The notes under the pieces were generated by a model. The model was given only the letters and a program-made list of their open reading frames with translations. It searched no databases and was not told the origin of the DNA. From Gemmatimonadota bacterium (GTDB taxonomy: Bacteria; Latescibacterota; UBA2968; UBA8231), in the NCBI GenBank assembly GCA_018660835.1, contig JABJJN010000070.1:52489-116488 (forward strand): 64,000 nt of DNA, written 5' to 3'. Both the position numbers and the translations under genes were made by a program. Every line of letters begins with the position of its first letter. The stretch's first letter is position 1. Positions 51,570 to 60,628 of the stretch are shown here, piece after piece.

Positions 51570-53828
51570 TCAATCGCCAGGCGTAGTTGCACCGGTCGTT
51601 GTCGCGCCCGTCGAGGCCTGCTGCGTTTTCACGAGTTTGTAGAAGAATCCCTGTCGTTCCATCAATTGTGTATGTGTGCCCACCTCGACGATTCTGCCTT
51701 GCTCGAGCACAACAATGCGATCGGCACTACGCAGCGTCGACAATCGATGCGCGATGGCGAAGGTCGTCCTGCCCTGTACGAGGCGGGCAATCGCCTCCTG
51801 AATCTTCTTCTCAGTCGGGGTGTCGAGAGAGGATGTCGCCTCATCGAGAATGAGAATGCGTGGATCGTGAAGGATGGCTCGTGCGATTGCCAGCCGTTGC
51901 CGCTCTCCTCCGGACAGCTTGTTGCCCTGCTCGCCGACAATCATGTCATAGCCATCAGGCTTTTTGACGATGAACTCGTGGGCATTGGCAGCATGGGCAG
52001 CACGCAGTACGTCGTCGAAGGAGGCTCCAGGTTTGCCATAGGCGATATTCTGTGCGATCGACCCGTTGAACAGAAAGGACTGCTGCGCCACCAGGCCAAT
52101 CTGGCTTCGTAAGTCCTCCAGGCGAATATCTCGTATGTCAATCCCATCGATTCGCAGCCGTCCTCGAGTGACGTCATAGAAACGACAGATCAACTGGATG
52201 AGCGTTGACTTGCCCGCGCCCGAACGCCCGACAAGCCCGATCATTTCCCCAGGCTTGACGACCAGGTCCGCATCCTTGAGCACCGGTTTTCCCGGATCGT
52301 AGCCAAAGAAGGCCCCATCGAACTCTACAGCTCCGTCGATTTTGGGGATCGGTGTCGCTTCTGGTTTGTCGAATGGTTCGCGACGCGCATCGATGACTTC
52401 GAAAATCCTCTCCGCACCGGCGTAGGCTCGCATCATGAACCCGTAAAAGTCTCCGAACCATTTCAAGGGCTGATAGAGCATCCAGATGAACGTGATGAAT
52501 GTCATCAATTCACCTGGCGTCAGATCCTGATGCAGCACCTGCTGTCCACCGAAATACCAGACGAAGAATACGCCGAAGCTCATAAGGAAGTTCGTCACCA
52601 TCCAGAACACGACCCACGTGCGTTCTGCCGAGACGCTGACGTCACGCAATTCCGCGTTGCGGCGATCGAAACGCGAACTCTCTCGCTGCTCCTGAGCGAA
52701 AGCCTTCACAATGCGAATACCACGTATCGACTCATTCAGGTGCGATGAGAGTCTCGACCACTTGGCAGACCAACGCTGCCAATAGGCTTCCATCCGCTTC
52801 CAGATCAGAGCTGAGCCGATGAGGATCGGTGGGACAGGCAGTAGCACCCACAGTGTCAATTCCCAACTCAAATAGGAGAGATAGCCGAGAATGAAGACAA
52901 CCATGAGGAAGTTGTTGATTACATAGGGCATGTCGAAGATCAGGTAGATCTCCACCAGATCTGAGTCATTCGACATCCGCGAGATCAATCCGCCGACGCG
53001 GCGCTTGTCATAGAAGCGCAGGGGCAGATACTGGAAAGCCTTGTAGAGATCGGCGCGTAATTGCTCAATCGCGCGAAAACCAACCCATGTACCCACCCAG
53101 CGTCGCGACACCCAGGTGACCCAACGCAGGACGTTGACCGCCAACAGTACCAGCACAAGCCAGCCAAGCAGCGGCAGATTGGCCTGAGGTATCAGAACAT
53201 CGTCGATGATGTACTGGGTGATAATCGGCGGCACAAGGTCTGCCATCGTCTCCAGCAGCAGGATGGTTAGCAGCCCCATCATGCGCCAGGGATACTTGAA
53301 CATGTAGCGCAGCAGACGCCCCAGCGTATCGAGTTTGCGCAGGCACGCCGGGCAGACACCATCCTTCTCCGGCAAGATCCGATGACAACGCTCGCAGCGT
53401 GTTCGCTCGATCTGCGTTGGCAAATCTGGTGATTCACCGCCAGCCAACTGCTTCAGGCACTCAGACACTTCGGCGAACTTTGGCGCCAGGGTGTTTGAGT
53501 AGTAGACGCTGAGCGTGGCTCCATCGAGTCTCTCGATGCCCAGTCGCCCTCCACCTACCAGTGGCTCCGCTCGTGCCGTGCGGACTTGCCGCAGGTCAAC
53601 GCTGACTACCGACGCTGTGTCTGCGGTTGCGGTTGCGGGCAGCAACAGCACGCGTCGATCCGTGACAACCAGCCAGGCTGCGGCAAAGGTGTGGCGATCT
53701 GCCATGTCAGTGGCGACCTGGATCACGGAGGCCTCTGCAGGATCCAGTGTTTCGGCGAGTCGCCTACCCACACTCAGGGGCAGATCCTCGAGAAGGGGCG
53801 CCGCCGGTGGGATCGTTGTGGTCGTCAT
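51570..53828 (-). CDS. ABC exporter (permease-ATPase) with PH-like and zinc-ribbon N-terminus, copy 2
   Basis: 752 residues. A PH-like beta domain (about 20-130, WLVVTDRRVLLL and LVGGGRLGIE) and a four-Cys zinc ribbon (about 142-163, CERCHRILPEKDGVCPACLRK with CxxC twice) precede a six-helix type-I exporter domain (about 170-470). The ATPase has Walker A GRSGAGKST, signature LSGGERQR and Walker B ILILDEATSS with catalytic Glu. It is nine bases after its paralogue, and the pair probably forms a heterodimer. MsbA-like lipid or peptide export is plausible; the cargo is unknown. Confidence 0.9.
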   Translation of the reverse strand: MTTTTIPPAAPLLEDLPLSVGRRLAETLDPAEASVIQVATDMADRHTFAAAWLVVTDRRVLLLPATATADTASVVSVDLRQVRTARAEPLVGGGRLGIERLDGATLSVYYSNTLAPKFAEVSECLKQLAGGESPDLPTQIERTRCERCHRILPEKDGVCPACLRKLDTLGRLLRYMFKYPWRMMGLLTILLLETMADLVPPIITQYIIDDVLIPQANLPLLGWLVLVLLAVNVLRWVTWVSRRWVGTWVGFRAIEQLRADLYKAFQYLPLRFYDKRRVGGLISRMSNDSDLVEIYLIFDMPYVINNFLMVVFILGYLSYLSWELTLWVLLPVPPILIGSALIWKRMEAYWQRWSAKWSRLSSHLNESIRGIRIVKAFAQEQRESSRFDRRNAELRDVSVSAERTWVVFWMVTNFLMSFGVFFVWYFGGQQVLHQDLTPGELMTFITFIWMLYQPLKWFGDFYGFMMRAYAGAERIFEVIDARREPFDKPEATPIPKIDGAVEFDGAFFGYDPGKPVLKDADLVVKPGEMIGLVGRSGAGKSTLIQLICRFYDVTRGRLRIDGIDIRDIRLEDLRSQIGLVAQQSFLFNGSIAQNIAYGKPGASFDDVLRAAHAANAHEFIVKKPDGYDMIVGEQGNKLSGGERQRLAIARAILHDPRILILDEATSSLDTPTEKKIQEAIARLVQGRTTFAIAHRLSTLRSADRIVVLEQGRIVEVGTHTQLMERQGFFYKLVKTQQASTGATTTGATTPGD

Positions 53829-53837
53829 ATCTATCCC

Positions 53838-56096
53838 TTACTCGGCGATGGCGATAATCTTGGAGGCTTCTTGCTGCAACTCCACCAATTCGTGGAATTT
53901 GCCTTTGCGCTGCATCAACTCCGCATGCGTGCCCTGTTCGACAATGCGGCCGCCGTCGAGAACGATGAGTCGATCCGCATCGCGCAGCGTTGACAGGCGG
54001 TGAGCGATGGCGAAGGTCGTGCGGCCATCGACCATTCGGTGAATCGCCTGCTGGATCAGCCGTTCCGTTTCTACATCGACGGAGGACGTCGCCTCGTCGA
54101 GAATGAGGATGCGTGGATTGTGGAGCATGGCTCGGGCGATCGCGACACGTTGCCGCTCACCACCGGACAGACCGTTGCCCTGCTCCCCCACCTGGGTTTC
54201 ATATCCATCCGGCTTGGCGACGATGAAGTTGTGGGCGTTGGCCAGGCGAGCTGCATCGATGATCTCGGCAAACTTCGCACCCGGCTTCCCGTAGCCAATG
54301 TTCTCAGCAATGGTGCCCGAGAACAGAATGGGGTCCTGCAACACGATGCCGATCTGTTTGCGCAGGTCGCGCAGATTGAGACGCCTTAGGTCGATCCCGT
54401 CGATTGAGATCCCACCGTGATCGACATCGTAGAATCGTGCAATGAGGTTGACGATCGTCGTTTTGCCCACCCCGGAGCGCCCGACGAGTCCGATCATCTC
54501 TCCCGCCTGAATGTCCATATCGATTTCGTTCAGTACGGGTTTGCTCTTGTCGTAGCCGAAGGTGACCTCGTCGAAACGGATATGGCCCGACATCTTCGGC
54601 AGTCTCTGCGCATGGACATCCTCGTACGATTCCGGCGCAGTATCGATGACTTCAAAGACACGCTCGGCCCCGGCAAAGGCCCTCGACATCCACGAGTTCA
54701 CCTGGCCAAACCACTCCAGTGGGCCGTAGACCATCCACATATAGGAATAGAAAGCCAGTAGTGTGCCGAGCGTGAGTCGATCATCAATCACCTCTTCGCC
54801 GCCGAAATACCAAACGATGATGACGCCGAACCCGGTGAGGAAGGAGATCGTCGCAAAGAAGATGGTGCGATTCACACTCGTCTCGACGCCGATGTCTGTG
54901 ATCTTGCGATTCAAAGCGCCAAAGGCATTGATCTCACGCTCCTGTTGGGCGAAAGCCTTGACGACGCGGATTCCGGAAAGAGCTTCTGCGACTCGATCCG
55001 TAAGATTTGACCACGTCTCACCCCAACGCGTGAAGAATCTGCGCATCCGTTTCCAGAATACGATGCTCCAGACAATGATGAATGGCACGGGAATGAGCGT
55101 ATACAGCGTCAGTTCCCAGCTCATGTACAGCAGGAAACCGAGAATCCCGACGATCATCATTCCGTTGATCAATAGATAGGGGAGGCCGTCGACGAGGAAG
55201 TCCTGAAGTCGACCGGTGTCTCGGGTTACGCGAGACATCAGCGCCCCCACCTTGCGCTTGTCATAGAATTGCAGCGACAGCATTTCGAGTCGCTGATACA
55301 GTTGCGATCTGATATCTGCTGTCGCCTGTGCACCCAACCACGCGACGTTCCATCCGTGTACCCATTCGGCTGCCCAACTCACGACCCGGATTCCGATCAA
55401 CGTCAGAACGAGAAAACCCAGCAACATGACTTTTTCGTCGAAGGTTGCTGGGTTGTCGGTCACCAGGACATCGTCAATGATGCGCCTCGTGATCAGCGGT
55501 GGGGCGAGCTCTGCCATCGTCGTCACGACTGAAGCCACGGCGAGGGTGACCGCCTTCCACCGGTAGGGAGAGATGTAGCCGGTGATGCGCTTCATCGTCG
55601 ACCATTTCCGAATGCAGGCAGGACAGATCCCGTCCTTCTCGGGGAGTAGACGATGGCAATGCTGACAGCGCACCCGCTCGAGATGACCGTTGATGTGCAG
55701 AGCTTGATGCTTTCGCAGTTGCTCGATGCCCCGTGCAACCTCGGAAAATTTGGCTGCCTCTGTGCTCGTAAAGGCAACGACAAGGACTGGTTCTGCATGG
55801 CGCTCAATCAAGAGGTGCCCGCCACCGACGAGCACGTCTGTATGAGCCCGAATCACGTCGTCGATGGACGTGTCAACGACAGCCCAGGCACCTACCGTCT
55901 GCCTGGCGATGAGGATTCGATTCTGTGTAGCCGCGAGCCACTGATTGCCGTAGTGCAGCCCATCCGCCGCCATGTCAGCCTGAACACAGATCAGACGATG
56001 TGGATGTTCGGCCCCAGCCGCTGCGAGCAAAGACTCGACATGTAATGGCGGATCTTCCAGCAAACGCGGCGCTTGAATTGTCTTGTTGCTTGTCAT
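53838..56096 (-). CDS. ABC exporter (permease-ATPase) with PH-like and zinc-ribbon N-terminus, copy 1
   Basis: 752 residues from ATG 56096, the same length as its neighbour; a TTG at 56168 is an unlikely start. The same architecture is seen: a PH-like domain (LVGGGHLLIERH), a zinc ribbon (CQHCHRLLPEKDGICPACIRK), an ABC type-I exporter membrane domain, and an ATPase with GRSGVGKTT, LSGGERQR and ILILDEATSS. Both copies keep canonical catalytic residues, so neither ATPase site looks dead. The gene follows a tiny HTH gene by 104 bases. Confidence 0.9.
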   Translation of the reverse strand: MTSNKTIQAPRLLEDPPLHVESLLAAAGAEHPHRLICVQADMAADGLHYGNQWLAATQNRILIARQTVGAWAVVDTSIDDVIRAHTDVLVGGGHLLIERHAEPVLVVAFTSTEAAKFSEVARGIEQLRKHQALHINGHLERVRCQHCHRLLPEKDGICPACIRKWSTMKRITGYISPYRWKAVTLAVASVVTTMAELAPPLITRRIIDDVLVTDNPATFDEKVMLLGFLVLTLIGIRVVSWAAEWVHGWNVAWLGAQATADIRSQLYQRLEMLSLQFYDKRKVGALMSRVTRDTGRLQDFLVDGLPYLLINGMMIVGILGFLLYMSWELTLYTLIPVPFIIVWSIVFWKRMRRFFTRWGETWSNLTDRVAEALSGIRVVKAFAQQEREINAFGALNRKITDIGVETSVNRTIFFATISFLTGFGVIIVWYFGGEEVIDDRLTLGTLLAFYSYMWMVYGPLEWFGQVNSWMSRAFAGAERVFEVIDTAPESYEDVHAQRLPKMSGHIRFDEVTFGYDKSKPVLNEIDMDIQAGEMIGLVGRSGVGKTTIVNLIARFYDVDHGGISIDGIDLRRLNLRDLRKQIGIVLQDPILFSGTIAENIGYGKPGAKFAEIIDAARLANAHNFIVAKPDGYETQVGEQGNGLSGGERQRVAIARAMLHNPRILILDEATSSVDVETERLIQQAIHRMVDGRTTFAIAHRLSTLRDADRLIVLDGGRIVEQGTHAELMQRKGKFHELVELQQEASKIIAIAE

Positions 56097-56200
56097 GACG
56101 ATCTTTGGTCTGGCGATCTGGTCTGGTGAGTTGGTTGATGGTGAAACGTCGTCGACCCGACTGCGCAATCGGGTCAGCGACGGCCGTTTTTGCTTGCGCC

Positions 56201-56380
56201 CTAGGGCTGACTAGGGTCGCGACGTCGACGGCGGTGACGGGCGAAGGGTGTTTCGATCTTGTACTGACGGCACAGTCGGCCAAAGGTACCTCCGGCGATA
56301 CCGAGAGCCTTGCTGGCGTCAGCGTTGCTGTTATAGACCCGAGCTGCCCGCTCAAGCCAATCTCGTGGAACTTTCTGCAT
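56201..56380 (-). CDS. Small HTH DNA-binding protein upstream of the ABC operon
   Basis: 59 residues from ATG 56380, which has a strong AAGGAG site. The centre, NADASKALGIAGGTFGRLCRQYKI, fits a helix-turn-helix of the Fis or sigma-54-activator C-terminal type, and the tail is RHRRRRR. A longer upstream frame to 56515 would cross operator-like repeats and is not favoured. Its position first in the HTH-ABC-ABC-DUF1854 order suggests a local regulator. Regulator function is inferred. Confidence 0.65.
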   Translation of the reverse strand: MQKVPRDWLERAARVYNSNADASKALGIAGGTFGRLCRQYKIETPFARHRRRRRDPSQP

Positions 56381-56479
56381 GGCGCGATCTCCTTCGTTAC
56401 TACGTGCTGCGGTCGCACCGTCCGGTTCCTCGGCCCGGAGGCGGTTCCCGCGATTGCGATCGGGGCCCTTGCCCGTCTT

Positions 56480-56510
56480 AAACGGGGATCCCGTTGTAAA
56501 AACGGGGATC
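56480..56510. promoter_or_regulatory. Operator-like direct repeat and palindrome upstream of the HTH gene
   Basis: AAACGGGGATC occurs twice (56480-56490 and 56500-56510), exactly 20 bases or two helical turns apart. The first copy is part of an inverted repeat, AACGGG-GAT-CCCGTT (56481-56495). It lies between the tandem terminators and the HTH start, so it is a natural binding site for the encoded protein. Confidence 0.45.
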
Positions 56511-56513
56511 AAC

Positions 56514-56566
56514 AAAAAAAGCGGCTGCTTGCTCTGTCCCGATCCTTCCAGAGCCTGCAGCCGCTC
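56514..56566 (-). terminator. Terminator A (second of a tandem pair, minus strand)
   Basis: On the minus strand GCGGCTGC pairs with GCAGCCGC, extended by GCTCT/AGAGC, and is followed by seven T residues. It insulates the HTH-ABC operon from upstream transcription. Confidence 0.85.
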
Positions 56567-56568
56567 GT

Positions 56569-56609
56569 AAAAAAAAACGAGCCGTAGGGAGCGGATCCCT
56601 ACGGCTCGA
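56569..56609 (-). terminator. Terminator B (first of a tandem pair, minus strand)
   Basis: A perfect 13-bp stem, CGAGCCGTAGGGA with TCCCTACGGCTCG, has a five-base loop and is followed on the minus strand by nine T residues. It lies 30 bases past the stop of the minus-strand frame ending at 56639, implying a real transcript arriving from that side. Confidence 0.9.
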
Positions 56610-56638
56610 GTCTCTTGTGCGCTTTCGTGCGCAAACTC

Positions 56639-57013
56639 TCAACCTATAGGATCTCTTCCCGCTGCAGGCCGGCTACTCGGCTTAATCATGGTCGCTTTCT
56701 GCCTGACGTCAGTCATCATGACATCGACCATCATCCCTACCGGCCACATTGCTCGAGAACCGAACCCCTCGACATCCAGACATTCGACTCGTCCAGCAGC
56801 CCCACCGCCCAGCAAACTGGCATGCGTACCGATATGTGCCTCGGCAAGCTGGCCGGCCGCATGATATCCGGCAGGGGTAAATCTGGCCTGGTGCTGATGG
56901 CCAGTGCTGTTGATCGAAATGCGGTTCATCATCATTCCGTATGGGAATCCACCATGGTTGTGCGGTGGAGGGTTAGAGTGGCTGATCTCGGTGCAATTCT
57001 GCTGCGGTAACAT
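56639..57013 (-). CDS. Hypothetical protein, up to 124 residues
   Basis: The ATG at 57013 gives 124 residues; a cluster of three ATG codons at 56935-56927, with GGTGGA upstream, would give 96-98. The sequence is rich in Gly, Met, Ala and His (for example SLLGGGAAGRVECLDVEGFG and VGMMVDVMM), with no signal peptide or membrane helix. It matches no family I know. Support comes from codon use and from the strong terminator 30 bases downstream. It is divergent from the APS reductase gene. Confidence 0.45.
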   Translation of the reverse strand: MLPQQNCTEISHSNPPPHNHGGFPYGMMMNRISINSTGHQHQARFTPAGYHAAGQLAEAHIGTHASLLGGGAAGRVECLDVEGFGSRAMWPVGMMVDVMMTDVRQKATMIKPSSRPAAGRDPIG

Positions 57014-57206
57014 GTAGAGTCGGCGGCTATTCTGTCATCGCCTTCAACGACGTCCAAACTATCCGGGGCGCAATCACAATGTCAAGAGAAAAGTCCGAAC
57101 TCTTTCAATAGCGGGCCCGATCCGTATATTTTGTGGTTCTTCCGTGTCGGAAGCTACCTGTCCGGCATGGACATAAACTTGCACCTCCCCATCCCGAACG
57201 AGCGCC

Positions 57207-58016
57207 GTGCCAGCCCCAGATTCATCCGCCCAGAAACGTGACGACGATGCGATTGATCGCCATAACGTTCATATAATCAAATTGTTAAAGGATATCGACT
57301 TCGAATCCATGGAAGCCGATAAGACACTTGAATGGGCGGCGGAGTCCATCGGCGCAGGACGTGTAGTACTCAACACAAGCTTGCAGATGGCTGGGGTTGC
57401 TATGATCCACATGGCAACGAATGCGGGACTGGGAATTCGCATTGCCACGCTCGATACCCTGCGCCTGCCACCCGAGACCTACTCATTTCTGCACGAGATT
57501 GAGGAGCGCTACGGCATCAACATCGAAGTGTGCACGCCAGATGCCGAAAAAGTTGATCGGATGGTGCGAAGATTTGGCGAATTTCTCTTCTTCGATGGCA
57601 AACATCTGCAGGATCACTGCTGCAAAGTGCGCAAGACGGATCCAAACAACGAATTGCTCAAGACCGCCGACTGTTGGATCTCCGGCCTGCGACGTGACCA
57701 GTCAACCTTGCGGGAGCAGACACCGAAGGCAACGTCCGTCACCGAGCACGGTTCGAAGCGCCGGATTCTCAAGCTGAATCCCATGGCGGACTGGACCCAG
57801 GAACGTCTGCAGTCCTATGTCGATGAGCATGATATTCCTCAGCATCCGCTGTATGCCCAGGGGTATCAAAGTATCGGTTGTGTCATTTGCTCTACGCCAA
57901 CACTCTCGGGCGAGGATGCGCGTGCCGGTCGCTGGCGCTGGTTCAATAACTCGGATGAACTCTCCGCAGAGGATGCCAAGGAATGTGGCCTGCACATTCC
58001 GATGTACAACATCTGA
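57207..58016 (+). CDS. cysH: Phosphoadenylyl/adenylyl-sulfate reductase, iron-sulfur (APS) type
   Basis: 269 residues, GTG start. It reduces activated sulfate to sulfite using thioredoxin or a similar donor. The cysteine pattern HCCKVRK ... GCVICS (CC and CxxC) is the [4Fe-4S] signature of APS reductases, which E. coli PAPS reductase lacks. SLQMAGVAMIHMA and ISGLRRDQSTLRE are conserved substrate-binding blocks. No other sulfate-assimilation genes are adjacent. A GC-rich terminator follows 17 bases after the stop. Confidence 0.88.
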   Translation: MPAPDSSAQKRDDDAIDRHNVHIIKLLKDIDFESMEADKTLEWAAESIGAGRVVLNTSLQMAGVAMIHMATNAGLGIRIATLDTLRLPPETYSFLHEIEERYGINIEVCTPDAEKVDRMVRRFGEFLFFDGKHLQDHCCKVRKTDPNNELLKTADCWISGLRRDQSTLREQTPKATSVTEHGSKRRILKLNPMADWTQERLQSYVDEHDIPQHPLYAQGYQSIGCVICSTPTLSGEDARAGRWRWFNNSDELSAEDAKECGLHIPMYNI

Positions 58017-58033
58017 ATTGCAGATCTCGCCTC

Positions 58034-58060
58034 CGCCGTCGCACCGGGCGACGGCGTTTC
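58034..58060 (+). terminator. Terminator after cysH
   Basis: A perfect 9-bp stem, CGCCGTCGC with GCGACGGCG, has a five-base loop and is followed by TTTC. The T-tract is short. Confidence 0.6.
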
Positions 58061-58098
58061 AGGGCCTTGCCGCGGAGCCTTCCTGAGGCGTTCACTCC

Positions 58099-59490
58099 TT
58101 AAGGTGACAATCCGGCGACAACGTCGCGAAAGATCTCGCCACGTTCGGCATAGTCACGAAACATCCCAAAACTTGCGCAGCCTGGAGCCAGTAGCACGAC
58201 GCCACCCGCCGGCACCAGTCGACGTGCGACGCCGACTGCGATCTCCATGCCCGCCGCAATTGCCACGGGTCCCTGATATCCCGCAAGCGCCGCAGCATCT
58301 GCGATGCGTTGTCCTTCTTCACCTAACAGAACAACCGCCGTCGCATGCTGTGCCAATGCCCGGCCCAGTGCTTCATACTCCGCTTTCTTGCTGGCCCCCC
58401 CGGTGATCACAACGAGGGGCCGATCGTTATACGCTTCGATGGCAGCGGCGGCGGCAACTGGTGTTGTTGCGAGGGAGTCGTTCACAAAAAGCACACCGTC
58501 AACGGTGCTTACCTCTTCCAGTCGATGAGGAAGTGGATTGAAACTTCGCAGACCCGCCTCGATCTGCTGCGCCTCGGTACCGAGAAGCACGGCAGCTGCC
58601 GATGCGACACAAGCGTTGGCGACGTTGTGCAGACCTCGGACCCCAATCGCTTCCACTGATGCCAGAGACCGATTTTCTTGATCTGAGCACCAACGAATCA
58701 TGCCATCCTCAATCCATGTTCCTGTGGTTGGCACCAAAGAGGACGCCGTCGCAGTAACCAGTCTCGATTGTCCTCGATTGGCGACCCGGCTCGCTGTGTC
58801 GTCGTCACCGACACAGACCGCCCAATTCTCCGATCCATGGAAACGACAGACCGACGTCTTCGCTTCGACATACTCGGCTCGATCCGCATGGACATCGAGA
58901 TGATCCACATCGATGGCGAGCACGATGGCTGCGTCTGGACTTCGTGTGAGGTCCTGCAGCTGGAAACTCGACAGCTCGAGAATCACGATGTCTGATGAGT
59001 TGAGTTCGTCCAAAAAACCAACAGGTGGGATGCCGATATTTCCAGCGAGTCGGCAGTCACGACTGGCAGCGCTCAGAATGGACGCCAACATCGTTGCCGT
59101 GGTCCCCTTCCCCTTGGTCCCGGTGATACCAACGACGAAGGCTGGGCAGCGCTCGAGGAACAGCTGTGTCTGACTGGTGACGAGCGTCGACGATCTTCGT
59201 AATTCAACAAGCAATGGGTGCAACGCGGGGATACCAGGAGAGCGGAAGACAACGTCGAACTCGTGGAGATCCTGCAGATAGTCTTCACCAAGATTCCAAG
59301 TATCGACAGCCGAAACCCATTTCTCGTTGGCCGCACTGCAAGCGGGATTGGCATCGCAGATGGTGAAGGTACGATTGTGCACCGCGAGCCACGCAGCCAG
59401 GGCGCGATTCTCCACACCCAGACCGAGCAAGGCCAACCTGCCCTCGGGTACTTCGTTCTTCGTCACCAGGAACCCTTCACTTGGTGACAT
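58099..59490 (-). CDS. murD: UDP-N-acetylmuramoyl-L-alanine--D-glutamate ligase
   Basis: About 463 residues from ATG 59490. It adds D-glutamate to UDP-MurNAc-L-Ala. The ATP loop GTKGKGTT is near residue 123, with the Mur ligase segments LELSSFQLQ, HLDVHADRAEYVEAK (carbamylated Lys expected), PLPHRLEEV and NDSLATTP. The ATG lies inside the end of the M42 peptidase gene (14-base overlap), so translation is coupled. It is outside any dcw-type cluster. The N-terminal domain is of normal Rossmann type (LLGLGVENRAL). Confidence 0.94.
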   Translation of the reverse strand: MSPSEGFLVTKNEVPEGRLALLGLGVENRALAAWLAVHNRTFTICDANPACSAANEKWVSAVDTWNLGEDYLQDLHEFDVVFRSPGIPALHPLLVELRRSSTLVTSQTQLFLERCPAFVVGITGTKGKGTTATMLASILSAASRDCRLAGNIGIPPVGFLDELNSSDIVILELSSFQLQDLTRSPDAAIVLAIDVDHLDVHADRAEYVEAKTSVCRFHGSENWAVCVGDDDTASRVANRGQSRLVTATASSLVPTTGTWIEDGMIRWCSDQENRSLASVEAIGVRGLHNVANACVASAAAVLLGTEAQQIEAGLRSFNPLPHRLEEVSTVDGVLFVNDSLATTPVAAAAAIEAYNDRPLVVITGGASKKAEYEALGRALAQHATAVVLLGEEGQRIADAAALAGYQGPVAIAAGMEIAVGVARRLVPAGGVVLLAPGCASFGMFRDYAERGEIFRDVVAGLSP

Positions 59491-60541
59491 ACTCAAAGAG
59501 TGTGTCGATCAGGTGACCGAAGACCGACCATCGAACGACTTCGTAGCCATGTGAGTTTTCGCGCGGATAACCGATGGTCGCGCAACGCGGAGCGGCACCA
59601 ATCTCGAGTACACCTGTCGCGTCCGATGCGGCTGCCGCATAGACGGCGTACTGCAACTGCGTTCCCGCCGCAGTCGCCGCCGCTGCCAATTCACCAATGA
59701 CACCCTGATGAAAGTGGGCACCACGATCCTTCGACCACGTCGCCGGCCGGCCGTCGAGGGTTAGCTGTGTCCCTGCCGGCATGGGGGACGAATCCACGGC
59801 GATGAACGTTTCCACTGCGTTCCGGTGCGCCCATCCTTTGGCCCCCAGCAGTCCACCCTCTTCCTGGACCATGAAGCATAGATTCAGCGGCGATGTGGGC
59901 CGCACCTTCTCATGCAGCATTCGCCGCAACAACTCGATCAAAACGAGACTGCCGCCTCGATTGTCGAATAGCCATGCGGAAACCAGAGGATCCTCTGCTG
60001 GACCAAACAGCGTTGGCCCCCGCATGTGGGCCGCCCGAACCGCGCACGTTCCAACACGGACCCCGCGTTGCTGTAATTGCTCACGCGTAAGTCCGGTCAG
60101 CAGGCGGGTGTCTCGCCATGTGATACCTCGTTGGCCGGAGGCAAACTGCGTGATCGGATCGGTGGGGTCATTCGTATGCCCTGAGCCGAAACTCAAGTGT
60201 GCCGGCACCAGCTCATCCCCGTCGGCGACCAATGTGACGGGTCCTTCGCCGATCTTCCAGGGATGTAAGCCACCGGTCCGCTGGATCCGCAGGCTGCCAT
60301 CATCATCGATGGCTGTCACCACCATGCCTATTTCGTCCATGTGACTCGCCAGTGCGATGCCCGGTCTTTCTTGCTCCCCAGGGAGTTCCACCCACAGATT
60401 GCCCTGCGCATCCGTTTGGGGTGTTGCGCCCAAGTCTTCGATCTGGCGGGCAAGAAAGGCTGCCATCCGCTCTTCTCTTCCAGAGGGACATGGAATCGGC
60501 AGTAGCTGGCAAAACAGTTCGTAGAACGGTAAATCTGGCAT
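59477..60541 (-). CDS. M42-family metallopeptidase (glutamyl aminopeptidase / FrvX-like)
   Basis: 354 residues from ATG 60541, which has AGGAGA seven bases upstream; a frame opening at 60562 is less likely. The metal-ligand blocks are SHMDEIGMVV (His, Asp), LFDNRGGSLV, QEEGGLLGAKG (Glu-Glu), VDSSPMP and a late His (ENSHGYEVV). M42 enzymes form large tetrahedral aminopeptidase complexes. It is coupled to murD by overlap, an arrangement with no obvious metabolic reason. Confidence 0.88.
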   Translation of the reverse strand: MPDLPFYELFCQLLPIPCPSGREERMAAFLARQIEDLGATPQTDAQGNLWVELPGEQERPGIALASHMDEIGMVVTAIDDDGSLRIQRTGGLHPWKIGEGPVTLVADGDELVPAHLSFGSGHTNDPTDPITQFASGQRGITWRDTRLLTGLTREQLQQRGVRVGTCAVRAAHMRGPTLFGPAEDPLVSAWLFDNRGGSLVLIELLRRMLHEKVRPTSPLNLCFMVQEEGGLLGAKGWAHRNAVETFIAVDSSPMPAGTQLTLDGRPATWSKDRGAHFHQGVIGELAAAATAAGTQLQYAVYAAAASDATGVLEIGAAPRCATIGYPRENSHGYEVVRWSVFGHLIDTLFEYVTK

Positions 60542-60628
60542 CTGGCTTCTCCTGGTTTCCATCGGTCAATCTACACACGTAAGGGCTGTGGTTGCCACGA
60601 CGGTCGCTGATACCGATTCTACACCGTC

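Noticed and set aside
56615..57010. Plus-strand ORF of 131 codons
   Set aside because: Opposite the minus-strand frame that is followed by a strong terminator; composition is Arg/Ser/His-rich and shadow-like.
57167..57241. 24-codon leader peptide overlapping the cysH start
   Set aside because: A chance ATG with no ribosome site and no attenuator structure.
57207..58016. Classical PAPS reductase (E. coli CysH type)
   Set aside because: The CC and CxxC cysteines indicate an iron-sulfur APS-type enzyme.
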